Assembly: GCA_018806915.1 (NCBI GenBank)
Contig: JAGKQI010000064.1
Location: forward strand, 930,001-994,000
Length of the DNA: 64,000 nt
Reading direction: 5' to 3'
Source of the DNA: Phytophthora colocasiae
Lineage: Eukaryota; Oomycota; Peronosporomycetes; Peronosporales; Peronosporaceae
Positions 51,364 to 62,127 of the stretch are shown one piece after another (positions within the stretch are counted from its first letter, which is position 1; the number at the start of each line of letters is the position of its first letter). Below the pieces are notes generated by a model. It saw only the letters and a list, made by a program, of their open reading frames with translations, searched no databases and was not told the origin of the DNA. The position numbers and the translations under genes were made by a program.

Positions 51364-52207
51364 ATGGCGCCCACATGGATGTGCAGCTCGTCCAGCAACG
51401 AAGGACTCGTGCAGAACCTGCAGAAGGCTGGGATTATCCATTCTGCTGCAGTGTTCAACGCCATGAAGCGCACCGATCGTGCGCTCTTCGTTCCTCGAGC
51501 CGTCCAAGAGGAGGCGTACCAAGATTCACCGTGCCCCATCGGCTTCAACCAGACCATCTCCGCCCCACACATGGTACGTCGCAACGCCTTCCATCCACTT
51601 TCAAACAGCGATTCTAATGGAGCTATTGTCTGTACATGTACAGCACGCCCACATATTGGAGCTTGCCCATACAGCCGTTGGAGGTGCTATCAAACCGCGC
51701 ATTCTGGATGTGGGGGCTGGTTCAGGATACTTGACCGCAGCTCTGGCTCATCTCGTGGAAGAAGCTGGTGGCCGCGTTTTCGGCCTTGAACTGCTACCGG
51801 TACTGGCCCAATCTGCGCGTAAGAACGTGCTGAGCGCGGCCCCGGAGCTCATGAAAAGCTCTGTGCTCTCTCTTCACTGCTACAATGGATGGCACGGGCT
51901 TCCGGCGGAGGCGCCTTTCAACTTCATCTTCGTTGGAGCAGCCGTCTCCTCCCCACCCCAGGCATTTCTGGACCAGTTAGCCGATGGTGGGCAGCTAGTG
52001 ATCCCCGTCGATGATCCGCGTGGCGGGCAAGCACTTGTCAGTATCACTCGAAGAGGCTCCAGTTTCACTCACCGTAAACTGATGGCTGCTTGCTTTGTCC
52101 CGCTTGTTCGCGGCGAGATCCACAAGAATCGACGTGGCGTCAGCACTGCAAACACGGAGCCACCAAAAGTGCTGCTCAGCACACACTCCTTCCGTGCTAT
52201 CCGATAA
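51364..52207 (+). CDS. PCMT: Protein-L-isoaspartate O-methyltransferase, copy 2
   Basis: A paralog of 50368-51090. Exon 1 (51364-51573) and exon 2 (51644-52207) are joined by a 70-bp intron (gtacgt..gtacag) that falls inside QTISAPHM|HAHILELA. It has 257 residues with ILDVGAGSGYLTAALAHLV, VFGLELLPVLAQSARKNV and GGQLVIPVDDPRGGQALVSI. The C-terminal tail is longer than in copy 1 (IHKNRRGVSTANTEPPKVLL...). Copy 1 lacks this intron, so one was gained or lost after the tandem duplication. Both look functional. Confidence 0.9.
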
Positions 52208-52272
52208 AACATAGAGAAAAAAACCACAGTAAAAAACTCCAATCTAGTTTTTGCTTACCACAATTTGTGAGT

Positions 52273-54592
52273 CTAAGCGTCGAGCACGTTGTGCAATTGC
52301 TCCACGAAGTACTGGATCTCGTCAATCTGGATCTCCATCACGGCGCTCGTGAAGCCATCCTGTCGGAAGTTCGCCCCCGTCTCGCCAGCAGCCAGCTTAA
52401 ACGCCGTTCCTAGTGTACTATGGGTAAAACAAAACAAGGTTAGTCAACAACTGTAGAAAGGGTAGTGTTCCTACAAGTACGTACTTCCGGTGGATCTCTC
52501 CAGGCGTAGATGGACAAGTCAGACCGACGACAAGGAAACAATTCTGCGCTGGATTACGTGTGATGAGTACCAGCGGCACAATGGACTTGTTCGTCACCGC
52601 TGTTTCTTCCTCGGCATCCTCTCCGTCCTCTCCATCATCGTTTTGTTTCTTCCTGACTGAAGCATTGGGTCCGCCCCACTTGCCACTAGCACGATGCACA
52701 TTAAGCAGGAAGAGAGCCAATTGAGTAAGCACATTGGCGTTCGCGAAGAGCTCTTGTTCTCTTTCAGGCACATTCAGACACACGTAGCGGAAGTGCTTCA
52801 CGCGAACGAGCAGCTTCCGTTCCATAATTGATAGTCCTACGCGGACAATAGCTTGCTTGAGCGACATGGATACTTTAATCCCGCTCTCCATTAGCTTACT
52901 CGACGTCAAGGATTGACAAGAAAGCGCTGTATGCGCCAGCATGAAGTTCTGTTGTCTGAAATCGTCTTGAGGGGATTCCTCGTCAGTATCCTCCTTCCCA
53001 TCCTTGTCGTTTTCACGTGGAATGATGCTGTTGGCACTAGTCGACAAGATCGAATCCAGAGCGAAGAGGCTTGAGAAAGAATTCTGCTGCTGGTGCTGCG
53101 TCTCGGCCTCGAAAACTGTCGCGACATAGCTCTCGGGGGCTTCTAGAAGAGCTTGAAGGCCGTAAACAGCATCTGCGGCACAAAGCTGGTACTGAAATGC
53201 GAACGTACGTTTGAAAGATCCATAAAAAAGATCATCCAGCCCAAACTTTGGCGCCATCTCCTGTGTCTTCTCGCGCAACATCTGCTTCATCTCCAACGGC
53301 ATGTACGAGAACTTTTGCTGGCTTTGCCGAAGAGAAAAACCCATACGTGCCAGGAAAACGTGTAAGGCTGTGTCTCCATTTCCACTGCTATCCGACGCAT
53401 TCCGTGCGCCAACACGACGAGCCTGGTCATGATAAAGTCCGAGCTTCGAAGCCACGTAGTCCGAATAGTACATGGCCTCATACAGCGACCAATGACGGTA
53501 GCACATGAAGCGATACTCTTCTTCAAAGCTGATCTTTCCGTCATCATAGCCCGGGTGTCGGTCCTCGTCACCATTAGCTCCTGGTCCACTCGACGGTGTC
53601 GGCGCATCAACAGCTAGCACTTCGTCCTGGAATCTTGTGACCATGAGATTGTAATTATCTGCGTCGATTTCCTCCAGCACAAACTGCTTCGTAAGTCCAA
53701 TGATAGCAAACCACAGCAAATCACGCTGTGAACTGTTCACCTGCTGCGCCAGTTCGAACGCCACGGTGGCTGCTGGAGCTCCGTGGAACGATCCTCTATA
53801 GTACCTCAAAATCTCCTCTCGGCGTCGACGCTTGGCCATCGCAGCACTCTCTTCCACAGGCTCAACGGGGGCTATATCCATCTCTTCCTTCTTCTCTTCT
53901 TCCTCTGCTTCATCCTCTTTTCTTCTCTTTGGACTCTGCTCCATGTCTTCATCTTCTTCTCTTTTTCTCTTGTCCGTCTCACTATCTTCTTTCTCTGTAT
54001 CCTGAGTAGTATCTTCCGTACCAAACTCCACCTCTGCCTCTCCATCACTTTCTTCTTCATTCTCTTCAAATTCTTCTTCTTCCTCCTCCTCCTCCTCTTC
54101 CTCTTCTTCTTCAAAGTCCTCCACTTCTAAATCCGGTCCAAAAGCCGGATATTCCTCCAACGCCAACGCTCCATCGTCAAACACAACAATCTGCTGATGC
54201 TCATCGTATATATTGGCCAAATGAATCGGCCTGTGACTGTCCAGTACGTAGCATTTCACGTACGTAGGCAACGCCAACAGCTTGGCTACGTCCACAATAG
54301 CGCCACAATTCAACATGACGACGGATCGTAGCTCTCCTCCACCCTTCAAAGCTCCATCAGCACCTCGAATACGCGTCTCACGAGCCTGCAACACGTCCTC
54401 GTAGCCGCGTACAGCTAAAAGCGAGTAGCTCAACATATCGGCACGTAGAAGACGCGTGAGGATCTCAGCAGCGCAGAGAGCGTCCACATCTAAAGCCACA
54501 AGGATCAGGACGCTACAGCTACCGCCAGACTGCAGCGCGTCGTGCTTGATCTGCCCGTACGCGGCGTGGAACTCCTCGCGCGGCCACAGCAT
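52273..54592 (-). CDS. CDC45: CDC45 replication initiation protein
   Basis: This is the essential subunit of the CMG helicase (Cdc45-Mcm2-7-GINS) that unwinds DNA at replication forks. The N-terminus at ATG 54592 (MLWPREEFHAAYGQI) lines up with other CDC45 proteins. VLILVALDVDALCAAEILTRLL (the DHH-like first motif), SVVMLNCGAIVDVAKLL, YVLDSHRPIHLANIYDEHQ and VVFDDGAL are diagnostic. A very long acidic tract (runs of Glu with EEDEDMEQSPKRRKEDEAEEEE) occupies about residues 155-260. The C-terminus is completed by a 67-bp intron (52418-52484, gtacgt..catag) and a last exon to 52273 (...NTLGTAFKLAAGETGANF, FVEQLHNVLDA). Total about 750 residues, longer than human CDC45 because of the acidic insert. 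Confidence 0.9.
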
Positions 54593-54827
54593 TTGAGCAG
54601 GAATGATGTTCCCGCCATGAGTGCGGAATGTGTACGACACGTAATATTGGTGTGGTGCACAATGAAGTTGAAGTGCATGTGATGTGGCACGACTATTACG
54701 CCGGAAGAATCCTCGACAACGACACGAACGTAACGGCTGTTTAGCTTCCACGTGGAAGGAGAATCCTCTTGGGCATTCTCCTCATTCTCCGTCTTCCCCG
54801 CAAGCAAGAACCATCTCCTCTTCGATC
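54593..54827. promoter_or_regulatory. Bidirectional promoter gap between CDC45 and the DUF4833 gene
   Basis: The two genes are divergent with starts at 54592 (minus) and 54828 (plus). The 235-bp gap must hold both promoters and 5' leaders. Purine/pyrimidine-rich tracts (ctcctcattctccgtcttcc at about 54778-54797) lie close to the plus-strand start. No specific element is claimed. Confidence 0.5.
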
Positions 54828-55331
54828 ATGTCGCTTGACTTCTCAAAGGTTGAGAACAACCCCGTGCCGGTTATTGCCGACAAGCACAACAAGAATGTGG
54901 CCTTCGTCGTCTACCGCAACAAGAACAAGAATGTGGTCGTGTACGCTGCCAACATCCGTGAGGACGGCACGTTGGACCCGGAGAACCCACTGGACGTGTA
55001 CTGGATCATGTTCGAGCAGGACGGCCACCCTCGTGAGGACCTCAACATGATTGAGCGCAACACGGCGTACGGTGCGTCTGTGAAGGCCCGTGATGGCCAC
55101 CCTGGCGAGTACGAGGTGACGCTTACGTCGCTCAAGGACCGCGTCATCTACCTGTCCATTGTGGATGGAAAGCCTGTGGGCCGTGGCTCAATTGACGGCA
55201 AGGAAGGCTGCACGCTCGAGCGTGTGTTCGTGTACTCTACTACGTCGTGGGGAATGCCTAAGGTGCAGCACATTGAGATCCACGGTAAGGACGCTGCGGG
55301 CAATGAGATCATGGAGAAGAAGATCCCGTAA
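54828..55331 (+). CDS. DUF4833-like protein, 167 aa
   Basis: The protein starts MSLDFSKVENNPVPVIADKHN and has no introns. Conserved features are KNVAFVVYRNKNKNVVVYAANI, LDPENPLDVYWIMFEQDG, IERNTAYGASVKAR and RVFVYSTTSWGMPKVQHIEIHG. This resembles the DUF4833 family, found in oomycetes and some bacteria, whose function is unknown. No signal peptide or membrane segment is visible, so it is probably cytosolic. Codon use is biased to G/C-ending codons, as in highly expressed genes. Confidence 0.75.
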   Translation: MSLDFSKVENNPVPVIADKHNKNVAFVVYRNKNKNVVVYAANIREDGTLDPENPLDVYWIMFEQDGHPREDLNMIERNTAYGASVKARDGHPGEYEVTLTSLKDRVIYLSIVDGKPVGRGSIDGKEGCTLERVFVYSTTSWGMPKVQHIEIHGKDAAGNEIMEKKIP

Positions 55332-55799
55332 ATGATCGGACCTCTCTCACTCCTTGGGCGTTGCGGACGTGGAGGGTGACGGTCCCTGAACGACACAAAA
55401 TGTAATAGAAAAAAAATGCAACACCAAGATGAATCTCTGTAGTTTCTCTTATTGTTTTCCTCTTTTTCTTTAACCTCAAAGCGACAAGTAAGACGTTTGA
55501 AATTGTACTTGGGCTGCGTGTAGGATGGGATAGCTTCAATTTCCTTACCCAATTCTTCAGTAAATCTGCCTCAAATGTAAGCCTTTGAAAATGACCATCG
55601 TGACGGCGGCACCAAACATTATCAACTTGCGCGGCAATTGGACCGCTTCGCTTCGCTCGTGGCGTGGAAAGAATCTGGATATCCGTCACAAGGGGTACGG
55701 GCAATATTCCCGGCAACATATTTTGCCCAAACCAATGAAAGCCATCGTGCTTTAAGTATTTTGAAAAAAAAAATTAGAGGACGCTGAACTAAACCTCGA
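55332..55799. other. No gene assigned
   Basis: Between the DUF4833 gene and the CRN relics. Minus-strand frames at 55300-55830 are open in short pieces but show no motif. They could be a decayed extension of the CRN region. Confidence 0.35.
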
Positions 55800-57060
55800 G
55801 ACTGCATCAACCACATCATCGGTAAGTCCATGCCGAAGTAGTCTTATCGAAGTAACTCGACATCCTCCCGTTTCCACGCCGCACACTTACAGAATGTATC
55901 TGGTTTCTCAATATGCACCGAATGTTCTCATGGCAAGAGGATTGCTCATTTCAGTCGACGCAGCTTCAAGAAGAAGGCGTGCGCCTCACTGCACACTGAA
56001 ACCAGCAGGTAGACCTTGTATCTGTCGTCAAGATCCGAATCGGATAATCCGGACACCTACGACTTCCACATTGATCACTGGATAGACAAAGCCCTTCCAG
56101 ACCATTGCAAGCACCATGTATTTCACAGTCCGGTGTTGTCACCGTGCTCATTCTGAGCATATTCCTCCTTTCCGCAAAAGGCTCTTGATATCAAGTGAGG
56201 ACGTTCACCTTTACCAGTTCGACCAAAACGTCTGTCATGTTCATACTTGAAGGGAGGATATTGCAGTTCGGTTTCTGAAGCATTGACCGTAGCCGAAGCC
56301 ACTGCGTTGAGGCGACTGATATTCTCGGGCATCAACAGCGAATATGCGCCTCTGATATTTTGGATAGGGTGCTTCCGAAACAACTGAAGCAATCCGGATC
56401 GTGACGAACACGTTATTCAAAGCACTCTGAAACCGTAAGGCATGTTCTTCTGCGTATAACATTAACTGGTTGTCTTCGCATCACTACTATTAAGTAAATG
56501 GACACACTCACCTTTCTTGAAAAAAACTCGAATCTGTAAGTCGTTGTTTGTGTACCAGAATGCTTGAACTTTGTTGTCGGATGGCACGTTTGCTGGGTCA
56601 TAATATCCGAATTTTTCATCGGCAAGTCGGCTCAATACTCTGCTTCATATGTAAGCCAGTGACGAGCCACCAGCAAGACCTCATCACCACTTCAACACTC
56701 GGAAGTTCCACTAGCACGTGAATGTCCTTGCGTCCAGGATGAAAGCTTTCCCCAAAGAAGTCTTTGTAGTCTTCGTTCAGACTGCAGAATGGTAGCAGCT
56801 CCTCAAACGCAGTGCTAACACCACCTCGCAAGAAATCTTTCACATAGCAGTCCAGCTGCAACCATTTATTCCTTCCTTTGCCCCCGCCAAGTAGAGCCTC
56901 AACGCACTTGGAGGAAGCGAGAAGCGTTCATAGTAATGTTGGTAGTCATATATGGCCTGTCGGAGAGCCTCTATATCTGCATTATGCTCGATCTCGATAG
57001 AGAACACGGATCCTTCTCCGTACACACCGCAATGCAGCTTCAGTGGAGCCTCCGCCGCCA
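55800..57060 (-). pseudogene. Crinkler (CRN)-type effector gene, broken
   Basis: On the minus strand the CRN header domain appears first (KLHCGVYGEGSVFSIEIE...LPPSALRLYLAG, a variant of the LFLAK region, about 56870-57060). The DWL-like segment follows in another frame (VKDFLRGGVSTAFEELLPF; FGESFHPGRKDIHVLVELP ending in the HVLVxxP motif, about 56690-56860). A C-terminal-domain-like text comes after that (NNDLQIRVFFKK, about 56500-56560) with several frame changes and stops down to about 55800. CRN proteins are translocated plant-cell effectors. The many breaks make this a pseudogene. I do not join the pieces. Confidence 0.75.
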
Positions 57061-57214
57061 CGTTCTTCACTGGGAAAGTTTTCAACTGATTCAGTGGAGA
57101 AACACACCAAAGGTTTAAACAATTGTAGAAATTCTTTCGTAATTGATTGATGATTTTTTTGTTGGAGATTGAAGGCTTTTGATCACCAATAATCGACAAA
57201 TAAATCTTCTACCT

Positions 57215-57720
57215 AGTTGACTACATCAAGCCCATGCTTGCCGAAGTTTTTCGACATTCTTATGTTTCCACGCTGTGGAAAAGGTGTCCGGGTCCTTTAC
57301 GTGCACGAAAGTTATCATGACAAGTGGATCGTTCGTTTTAGTCGACTCGGCTTTCAGGCGGTCCAAGAGGCAGGCATACTCGTGACTGAATACCGACACG
57401 TGCAGCCTGCACCTGCACGGTGCAGGTGGACCGAAAATTATGTCACGTTCAATTCGTTGGTACTTGAAAACGGGATCGTCCTCATCAACAAAAACGAACT
57501 GGAGACCCTGTTTTCCGAGGCGACCGACATTTCGGCAGTAGAAAAGTGGGGACCAACGACACTGATCCTTGGGGTGACTGCGATTCTTTTAGAGTCATAA
57601 TCATATCCGAAAATGCGTAGTGAGATGCGTTCTAGGCCATTTCTTCTCCTGTGCGTCTCTGAAAGTGGAGAAAGTGTCATGCTTGAGCTGCTCATACTCT
57701 TTGCAAGAACCTACTCAGGA
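57215..57720 (-). pseudogene. CRN C-terminal domain fragment
   Basis: Minus-strand text in several frames reads EYEQLKHDTFSTF, then FVFVDEDDPVFKYQRIERD and, further on, VMITFVHVKDPDTFSTAWKH followed by a VEKLRQAW helix. A related decayed stretch ending in the same style lies at about 55800-56000, and a copy of the first part at 63085-63190. The pieces look like the C-terminal half of a second CRN gene whose N-terminal half is missing. A plus-strand frame at 57217-57600 is its shadow. Confidence 0.55.
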
Positions 57721-57851
57721 GCCCGGGAGAGTGGTTTCAACAGAGCATTCATCGCGACTCTGAATCGGAAGTATCTTGTATGAAAAGCCCAATTCAAATG
57801 GATACATCTCTGATATTAGCCAAAGGTTTCCGTTGAGTAAACCTCTGGACT

Positions 57852-58321
57852 GACTGCAAGACAATGGCTGCTCACTTCAACTTTTGCACCAGAAGCACCA
57901 CGACGAAAGGAAAGCTGATGGCGAAGCAGACGACCACGCGAAGCAGACAACCCGCGCGAAGCAGACGACCAGCGCGAAGAAGAAACAAGGCGCGAAGAAG
58001 AAACAAGGCGCGAAGAAGACGATCTCTCCGCGCCAACTCCGATGATATGTTGCGTCCACGGGTGTCTGTCAAACCGCTCAAGTCGTACTGCAGCGGTAGT
58101 CACCTCTGGAAACAGTACAAGGCAGGCATGTGGTTCCGTATTCCAAGGAACAGCATCGCCTCCATCATCAGCACTATAGGCAACCTTGATCGCGTTCACG
58201 AACGCTTGGGCACATTTCCAACTGAAGATAAGAGAAGGATTGTCAGCCGCGTGCTTCGTCAGCTTCAGTATTCTAATAGAGACCTTTCGGAGCGGATGTT
58301 GGTTGTTGGTTGCGGGAACAG
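57852..58321 (+). repeat. Inverted repeat arm 1 flanking piggyBac element 2
   Basis: The stretch beginning gactgactgcaagac and running through the MAAHFNFCTRS coding text to gttggttgcgggaac is found inverted at 62646-62925. An internal segment is missing in the second arm. The two arms flank the piggyBac element and the ORF it interrupts. Confidence 0.8.
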
Positions 58322-58475
58322 CGAGTACAACTGTCGCGTTCGTGCAACCCGCAACCTGCAAATGCTTTTTTTCTTTCGGAGCTCTTTAGATGTGGGAACG
58401 GCTCTTCGTGACTCTTTATCACCTAAGCTCAGACACTCGAAGAACAGCGCGACCAAAGGATCATGCCACGAGTAA
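57864..58475 (+). CDS. Hypothetical basic protein of repeat origin
   Basis: An open frame of 203 codons starting MAAHFNFCTRSTTTKGKLMAKQ. A tandem run of Arg/Lys-rich units comes next (ARSRRPARRRNKARRRNKARRR), then a more ordinary segment (KAGMWFRIPRNSIASIISTIG, RVLRQLQYSNRDLSERML). The N-terminal part is duplicated at 62620-62908 in opposite orientation, so it is a repeated element gene. I do not recognise the family. The opposite strand is open too (57816-58361), so the coding strand is not certain. Confidence 0.35.
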   Translation: MAAHFNFCTRSTTTKGKLMAKQTTTRSRQPARSRRPARRRNKARRRNKARRRRSLRANSDDMLRPRVSVKPLKSYCSGSHLWKQYKAGMWFRIPRNSIASIISTIGNLDRVHERLGTFPTEDKRRIVSRVLRQLQYSNRDLSERMLVVGCGNSEYNCRVRATRNLQMLFFFRSSLDVGTALRDSLSPKLRHSKNSATKGSCHE

Positions 58476-58700
58476 CTAGACCACGAACGAGGGGCTTGGC
58501 AGCTCTCATGATGGCGCTGTACTATCATGATTCCAGCTACGATCACGCCTTGTGTGCTGCTTTGCTGGTCAGGCCTTCGGTAGAGCGGCCCCTTGTCCCT
58601 GACTCTCGCTTTAGCCCCGACACGTGTACGGATGCAAATGCGCTCGAAGACTACAGATTTAAAAGCGATAAACTCATGCAGCTTACAGATCTATTACTGA
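58463..58700 (+). pseudogene. Harbinger-like or unknown transposase N-terminus, interrupted by piggyBac
   Basis: The frame MPRVTRPRTRGLAALMMALYY...FSPDTCTDANALEDYRFKSDKLMQLTDLLLI has the look of an N-terminal region of Harbinger/DDE_Tnp_4-type proteins (FRFxxxxLxxLxxLL). It is cut at the TTAA where piggyBac element 2 begins. After the element the frame resumes for about 40 codons (KVWTSIKRTSSSHAFLMLPNF) and stops. The family assignment is weak. Confidence 0.35.
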
Positions 58701-58718
58701 TTAACCCCTCCGTTACCA
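58701..58718. repeat. piggyBac element 2, left terminal inverted repeat
   Basis: TTAACCCCTCCGTTACCA, identical to the reverse complement of 62110-62127. Confidence 0.95.
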
Positions 58719-58986
58719 ACGTCGTAAGTTACGACTTAGCAGTGGACACAAGTCGTAACTTGCGACGTAGCTGAAGGCCTCAAACAGTAAATGGCTCGGA
58801 AAAAGTGGCCACAATAATGAAACCAAGTCAAAATAGACGAGCGCAAAACATTAGTTGACACAGGTCAAATGTGGCCAGAACATAAAATAGCTCGATGTGC
58901 AGCAAATCTACGCGATCAGATGATGTGTGAGCGCCGTTGGTCGTTTGAGTGGCTGGCAGAGAGACCTCATTCCAGATTTTGCCGGC

Positions 58987-61786
58987 ATGGCAAGAATACG
59001 AAAGAGCCCCGCCACCAGGCAGTCAGTGATCTCGGATGCAATCCGCAACGTGGATTTCAAGCATCTCTGGCGGCAGCTACGAGCCGCCGGTTGGACATCG
59101 AAACGGCCATCGGGACTTTCAAACGAGTGGTCGTATTCCTCGCCTAATGGCGAATCATTTGTCGGTACTGTTCACTATTCTCTAATTATCAGCTCAAAAA
59201 TACTAATATGTTATGGTGAAGGGGAAGATGCTGTCGTCGGATTCGCACTCGAATCAGGACTCTCAGTGGATAGCAGCGAAGCGCACCAGACTGAGGATAG
59301 TGACGAAGGGTCCAACGAGCCGGATACTGAGGCCAATACGATGACAGCCTCCCAGATTGACACCACGATCATGTTATCTGCGAACACTATCGACCACATC
59401 TTTGACGCAGACGCTGAGGTGGCCGTAGATCCATCGCCACAAGAGGTCGCTGATCCAGAGAGTAGTGGTGCTGACGCTGTTGAGGCAGGTGACGAAGCCG
59501 AGGACAATATTGCCGTGGCGGTGAACGACGTGAATGGTGACAGAGATGAGGTCACCAATGCAATGTGGGTAAATGCAAGCGATGTGAACGTGGTGCACGA
59601 TGACAATCATTCGGATGAGTACGAGTCAATTGGTTCCAGTGGCAGTGACGCTAGTGATAATAGCGGCGACGAGGGTATCGTGCGTCGCGAGTACCCAAGC
59701 GACGCAGACGAACTAGACGACGATGTGGCCGGTATGGATGACGCGTTCATTCAGTCGCTAGGGGGGAGTCTAGCTTTAGACGCTATTGACATGAATGCAC
59801 TTCGGCAGTTCTCATGGAGCCCATCGTCGTCGGAGTTCGAGCCTTCACATGCCGACTACCCCCAGTTATCAACCGATATTGCCACACCGATACCGGAATT
59901 GCAAGACGCAGCCGATTCACCTCTTCATCTTCTATTCTACTTTGTACCGAAGTCATTGTGGGTGCGTATTACGAAGGAGACCAATCGCTACAAGAAACAA
60001 ACTGCGCATACAAGAGCACAGCGAATAAGAACAAAGCAGTTGAAGCGCGGCGTAACATCTCCCGAGCGAGTAAGGCAGATTGAGCGGCGGTTGCTAGCTG
60101 AGCCAAAGTATGCGGTCCACGAGGTGCTGCACGTTATGGGCTTACTCGTTGCTAGAATGCTGAATCCAATGACCCGGCGATTTTCTCGGCATTGGGCAAT
60201 GACTGAAGAAGGCGCGATTCCTGCTGGAAACTTTGGCAAGTTTATGGCGCGTAATCGCTGCACCTCTATTCTACGAGACCTACATTTCGTCGACAACGAA
60301 GCTCCACGTGTTCGAGACAAGCTCTGGAAGTTGAGACCTGTTGTAGATACGTTGCAATCGCGCTTCTTGTCGGGATGGACGCTACCCAGTAAGTTCTCAT
60401 TTGACGAAGGCGTTTTACCCGCTACCTCAAGACGAAACACAACACGTATGTTTATGCCTGACAAACCACGGCGTTACGGCACTAAACTCTTTATGGTGTG
60501 TGATTCAGAAACAGCGTACTGTCACCGGTAAGCTATTCATTCAACTGTAAGTCGTAACTTTCGACTTTCTAACTGTGATCATGCACGATACGTTGTAACT
60601 TGCTGCTTATAGCTTTGAGGTATATATTGGTAAAAGGGAAGCTGCGGACACTGACAAACAAGCGATGGACAGCAAGACCGGTGCAGCCGCTGTTGTGAGG
60701 AACATGAGTGTAGTTCTTGGAGACCGTCCTCAAGGATTCCGGCTCGTTGTGATCGACCGCTTTTACTCATCGGTGGCTCTGGCTCTACAGCTTCTTGCTA
60801 TGTCTATCTACGTTCTGGGCACTATCCAGATCAACCGAATCGGATACGACAAGAACATTATTGAGAGACGCAAAACTCGGCCTCGTAGTGTCCAGCGTGG
60901 TTCGTTCGCATTCTCCCGCGCCGCCGCCGTCCCACTGATGGTCGCATGCCATTGGTGGGACCGCAAGCCAGTACACTATCTCGCTACGGGCCCAGCGATG
61001 TCTGAATCAAGTATAAACCGGAATATCAAGGGAACTGGTCCGTCTACAGTCAAATGCCCCAAGCTCGTTAGCGATTACCAACGCTGGATGGGCGGAGTTG
61101 ATGTTCACGATCAACTCCGCCTCCAGTCTTACTCAATCCAGACAACTTTCCGGTTCCAGAAGTACTATAAGTCGTTGTTTATGGGCTTCTTGGATATGGC
61201 ACTGGTCAATGCCTACATCACCCACAAACAGACCTGCCTGGTGAAGCGGCGCGTTCCAAAGGACCGTGGAGATTGGTATCTCCTCCTACACAAGCAACTG
61301 CTCCAGCTCAAAGATGAAGACTTCGTAGAGGTTCTCGTCCCGACACCTTCTCCAGCTACACGTTCTCGGAAGCGGCGACGCTTGGACGGCCACAGTCACG
61401 TTCAGTTCGATGATTGGGTTACGGTGTCTGGCGTTCAAAAGCGCCGTCAGCGCTCGTGTAAGGTCTGCGCTCTTCTCCGTGGTGAGAGAAAGAAGTCCTT
61501 CCAAACTACCTACTACTGCGATGACTGCTCGCGTCCTGACGCAAAATGCTTTCTTTGCCCGAAAGCGCGTCGCATGTATGGAGGTGTGTCGAAGACCTGT
61601 TACCAAATTTGGCACGAGGACTAGGACAGTGGAGCCTCAATTCCAGAGTCGCTGGGCAAGAGGATAGTGCTTCGTCGCTCAGGTAAAGTAGGCTCGCGCA
61701 ACCCCACTCGGCGTGAGCTGCTTCACAACTTGGACAATGAGGATCATGTCGGCGTTGATGAGGATGGGAAGGAGGCTACAGTGTAA
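58987..61786 (+). pseudogene. piggyBac transposase, nearly intact (one late stop)
   Basis: Start ATG 58987 (MARIRKSPATRQ) agrees with element 1. An early intron lies between about 59160 and 59222 (not needed for an open frame), followed by an acidic region of about 240 residues (DSEE/NSD-rich). The catalytic part has LPSKFSFDEGVLPATSRRN (first Asp), VVIDRFYSSVALALQLLAMS (second Asp) and GGVDVHDQLRLQSYSIQTTF (third Asp). The C-terminal Cys-rich finger CKVCALLRG...CDDC...LCPKARR follows. An intron at 60528-60612 (gtaagc..ttatag) joins CHR|FEVYIGKRE. A TAG at 61622-61624 replaces the Phe codon seen in element 1 (HEDFEAG) and truncates 54 residues beyond the zinc finger (in-frame end at 61786). 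All catalytic residues precede it. Confidence 0.9.
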
Positions 61787-62109
61787 CCACGATAAATTGA
61801 TTGCATTAGCACGACACGTTGATTTTGTTGATTCTGTTCAGTTTATGGGGCCTCATCACTCTCTCTCTGATCGGAATCTGCACAACTAGCGCTGCCTGTC
61901 TGCTTCGTAAAGTAGTAAGTGGCATCGTTCTCGAAAAAATGGTCTGGGCAAAGTCGTAACTTTGACGACTTTGAGTCAACAAACCTTTGAGAAATTATGT
62001 GGCTCATCTCGTGCATGTTTTCGTGGAATGGCCACGACAATACAAATATCAATACAATAAGAACGTCGTAACTTACGACGAAAAATTAGTGGTTCCTGCA
62101 CGCGTTTTC

Positions 62110-62127
62110 TGGTAACGGAGGGGTTAA
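62110..62127. repeat. piggyBac element 2, right terminal inverted repeat
   Basis: The perfect inverted partner of 58701-58718, with the TTAA duplication at 62124-62127. Confidence 0.95.

Larger units (their letters stand above)
58701..62127 (+). mobile_element. piggyBac-like DNA transposon 2
   Basis: Bounded by TTAA at 58701-58704 and 62124-62127. Terminal inverted repeats are perfect for 18 bases including the TTAA (TTAACCCCTCCGTTACCA and its reverse). Subterminal palindromes GTCGTAAGTTACGAC lie at 58721-58735 and 62065-62079, with further half-sites at 58751, 60550 and 61952. It is 3427 bp with one transposase gene, same family as element 1. The perfect repeats and near-intact gene indicate recent transposition. 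Confidence 0.95.

Noticed and set aside
53872..54114. Lys/Arg-rich minus-strand frame
   Set aside because: It is another frame of the CDC45 acidic (Glu) tract.
57217..57600. Plus-strand open frame of 127 codons
   Set aside because: Antisense to CRN C-terminal text and lacks any motif.
57816..58361. Minus-strand ORF with Ser-Ser-Arg repeats
   Set aside because: Plausible but overlaps the plus-strand frame whose N-terminus is conserved in the inverted copy; no motif supports the minus strand.
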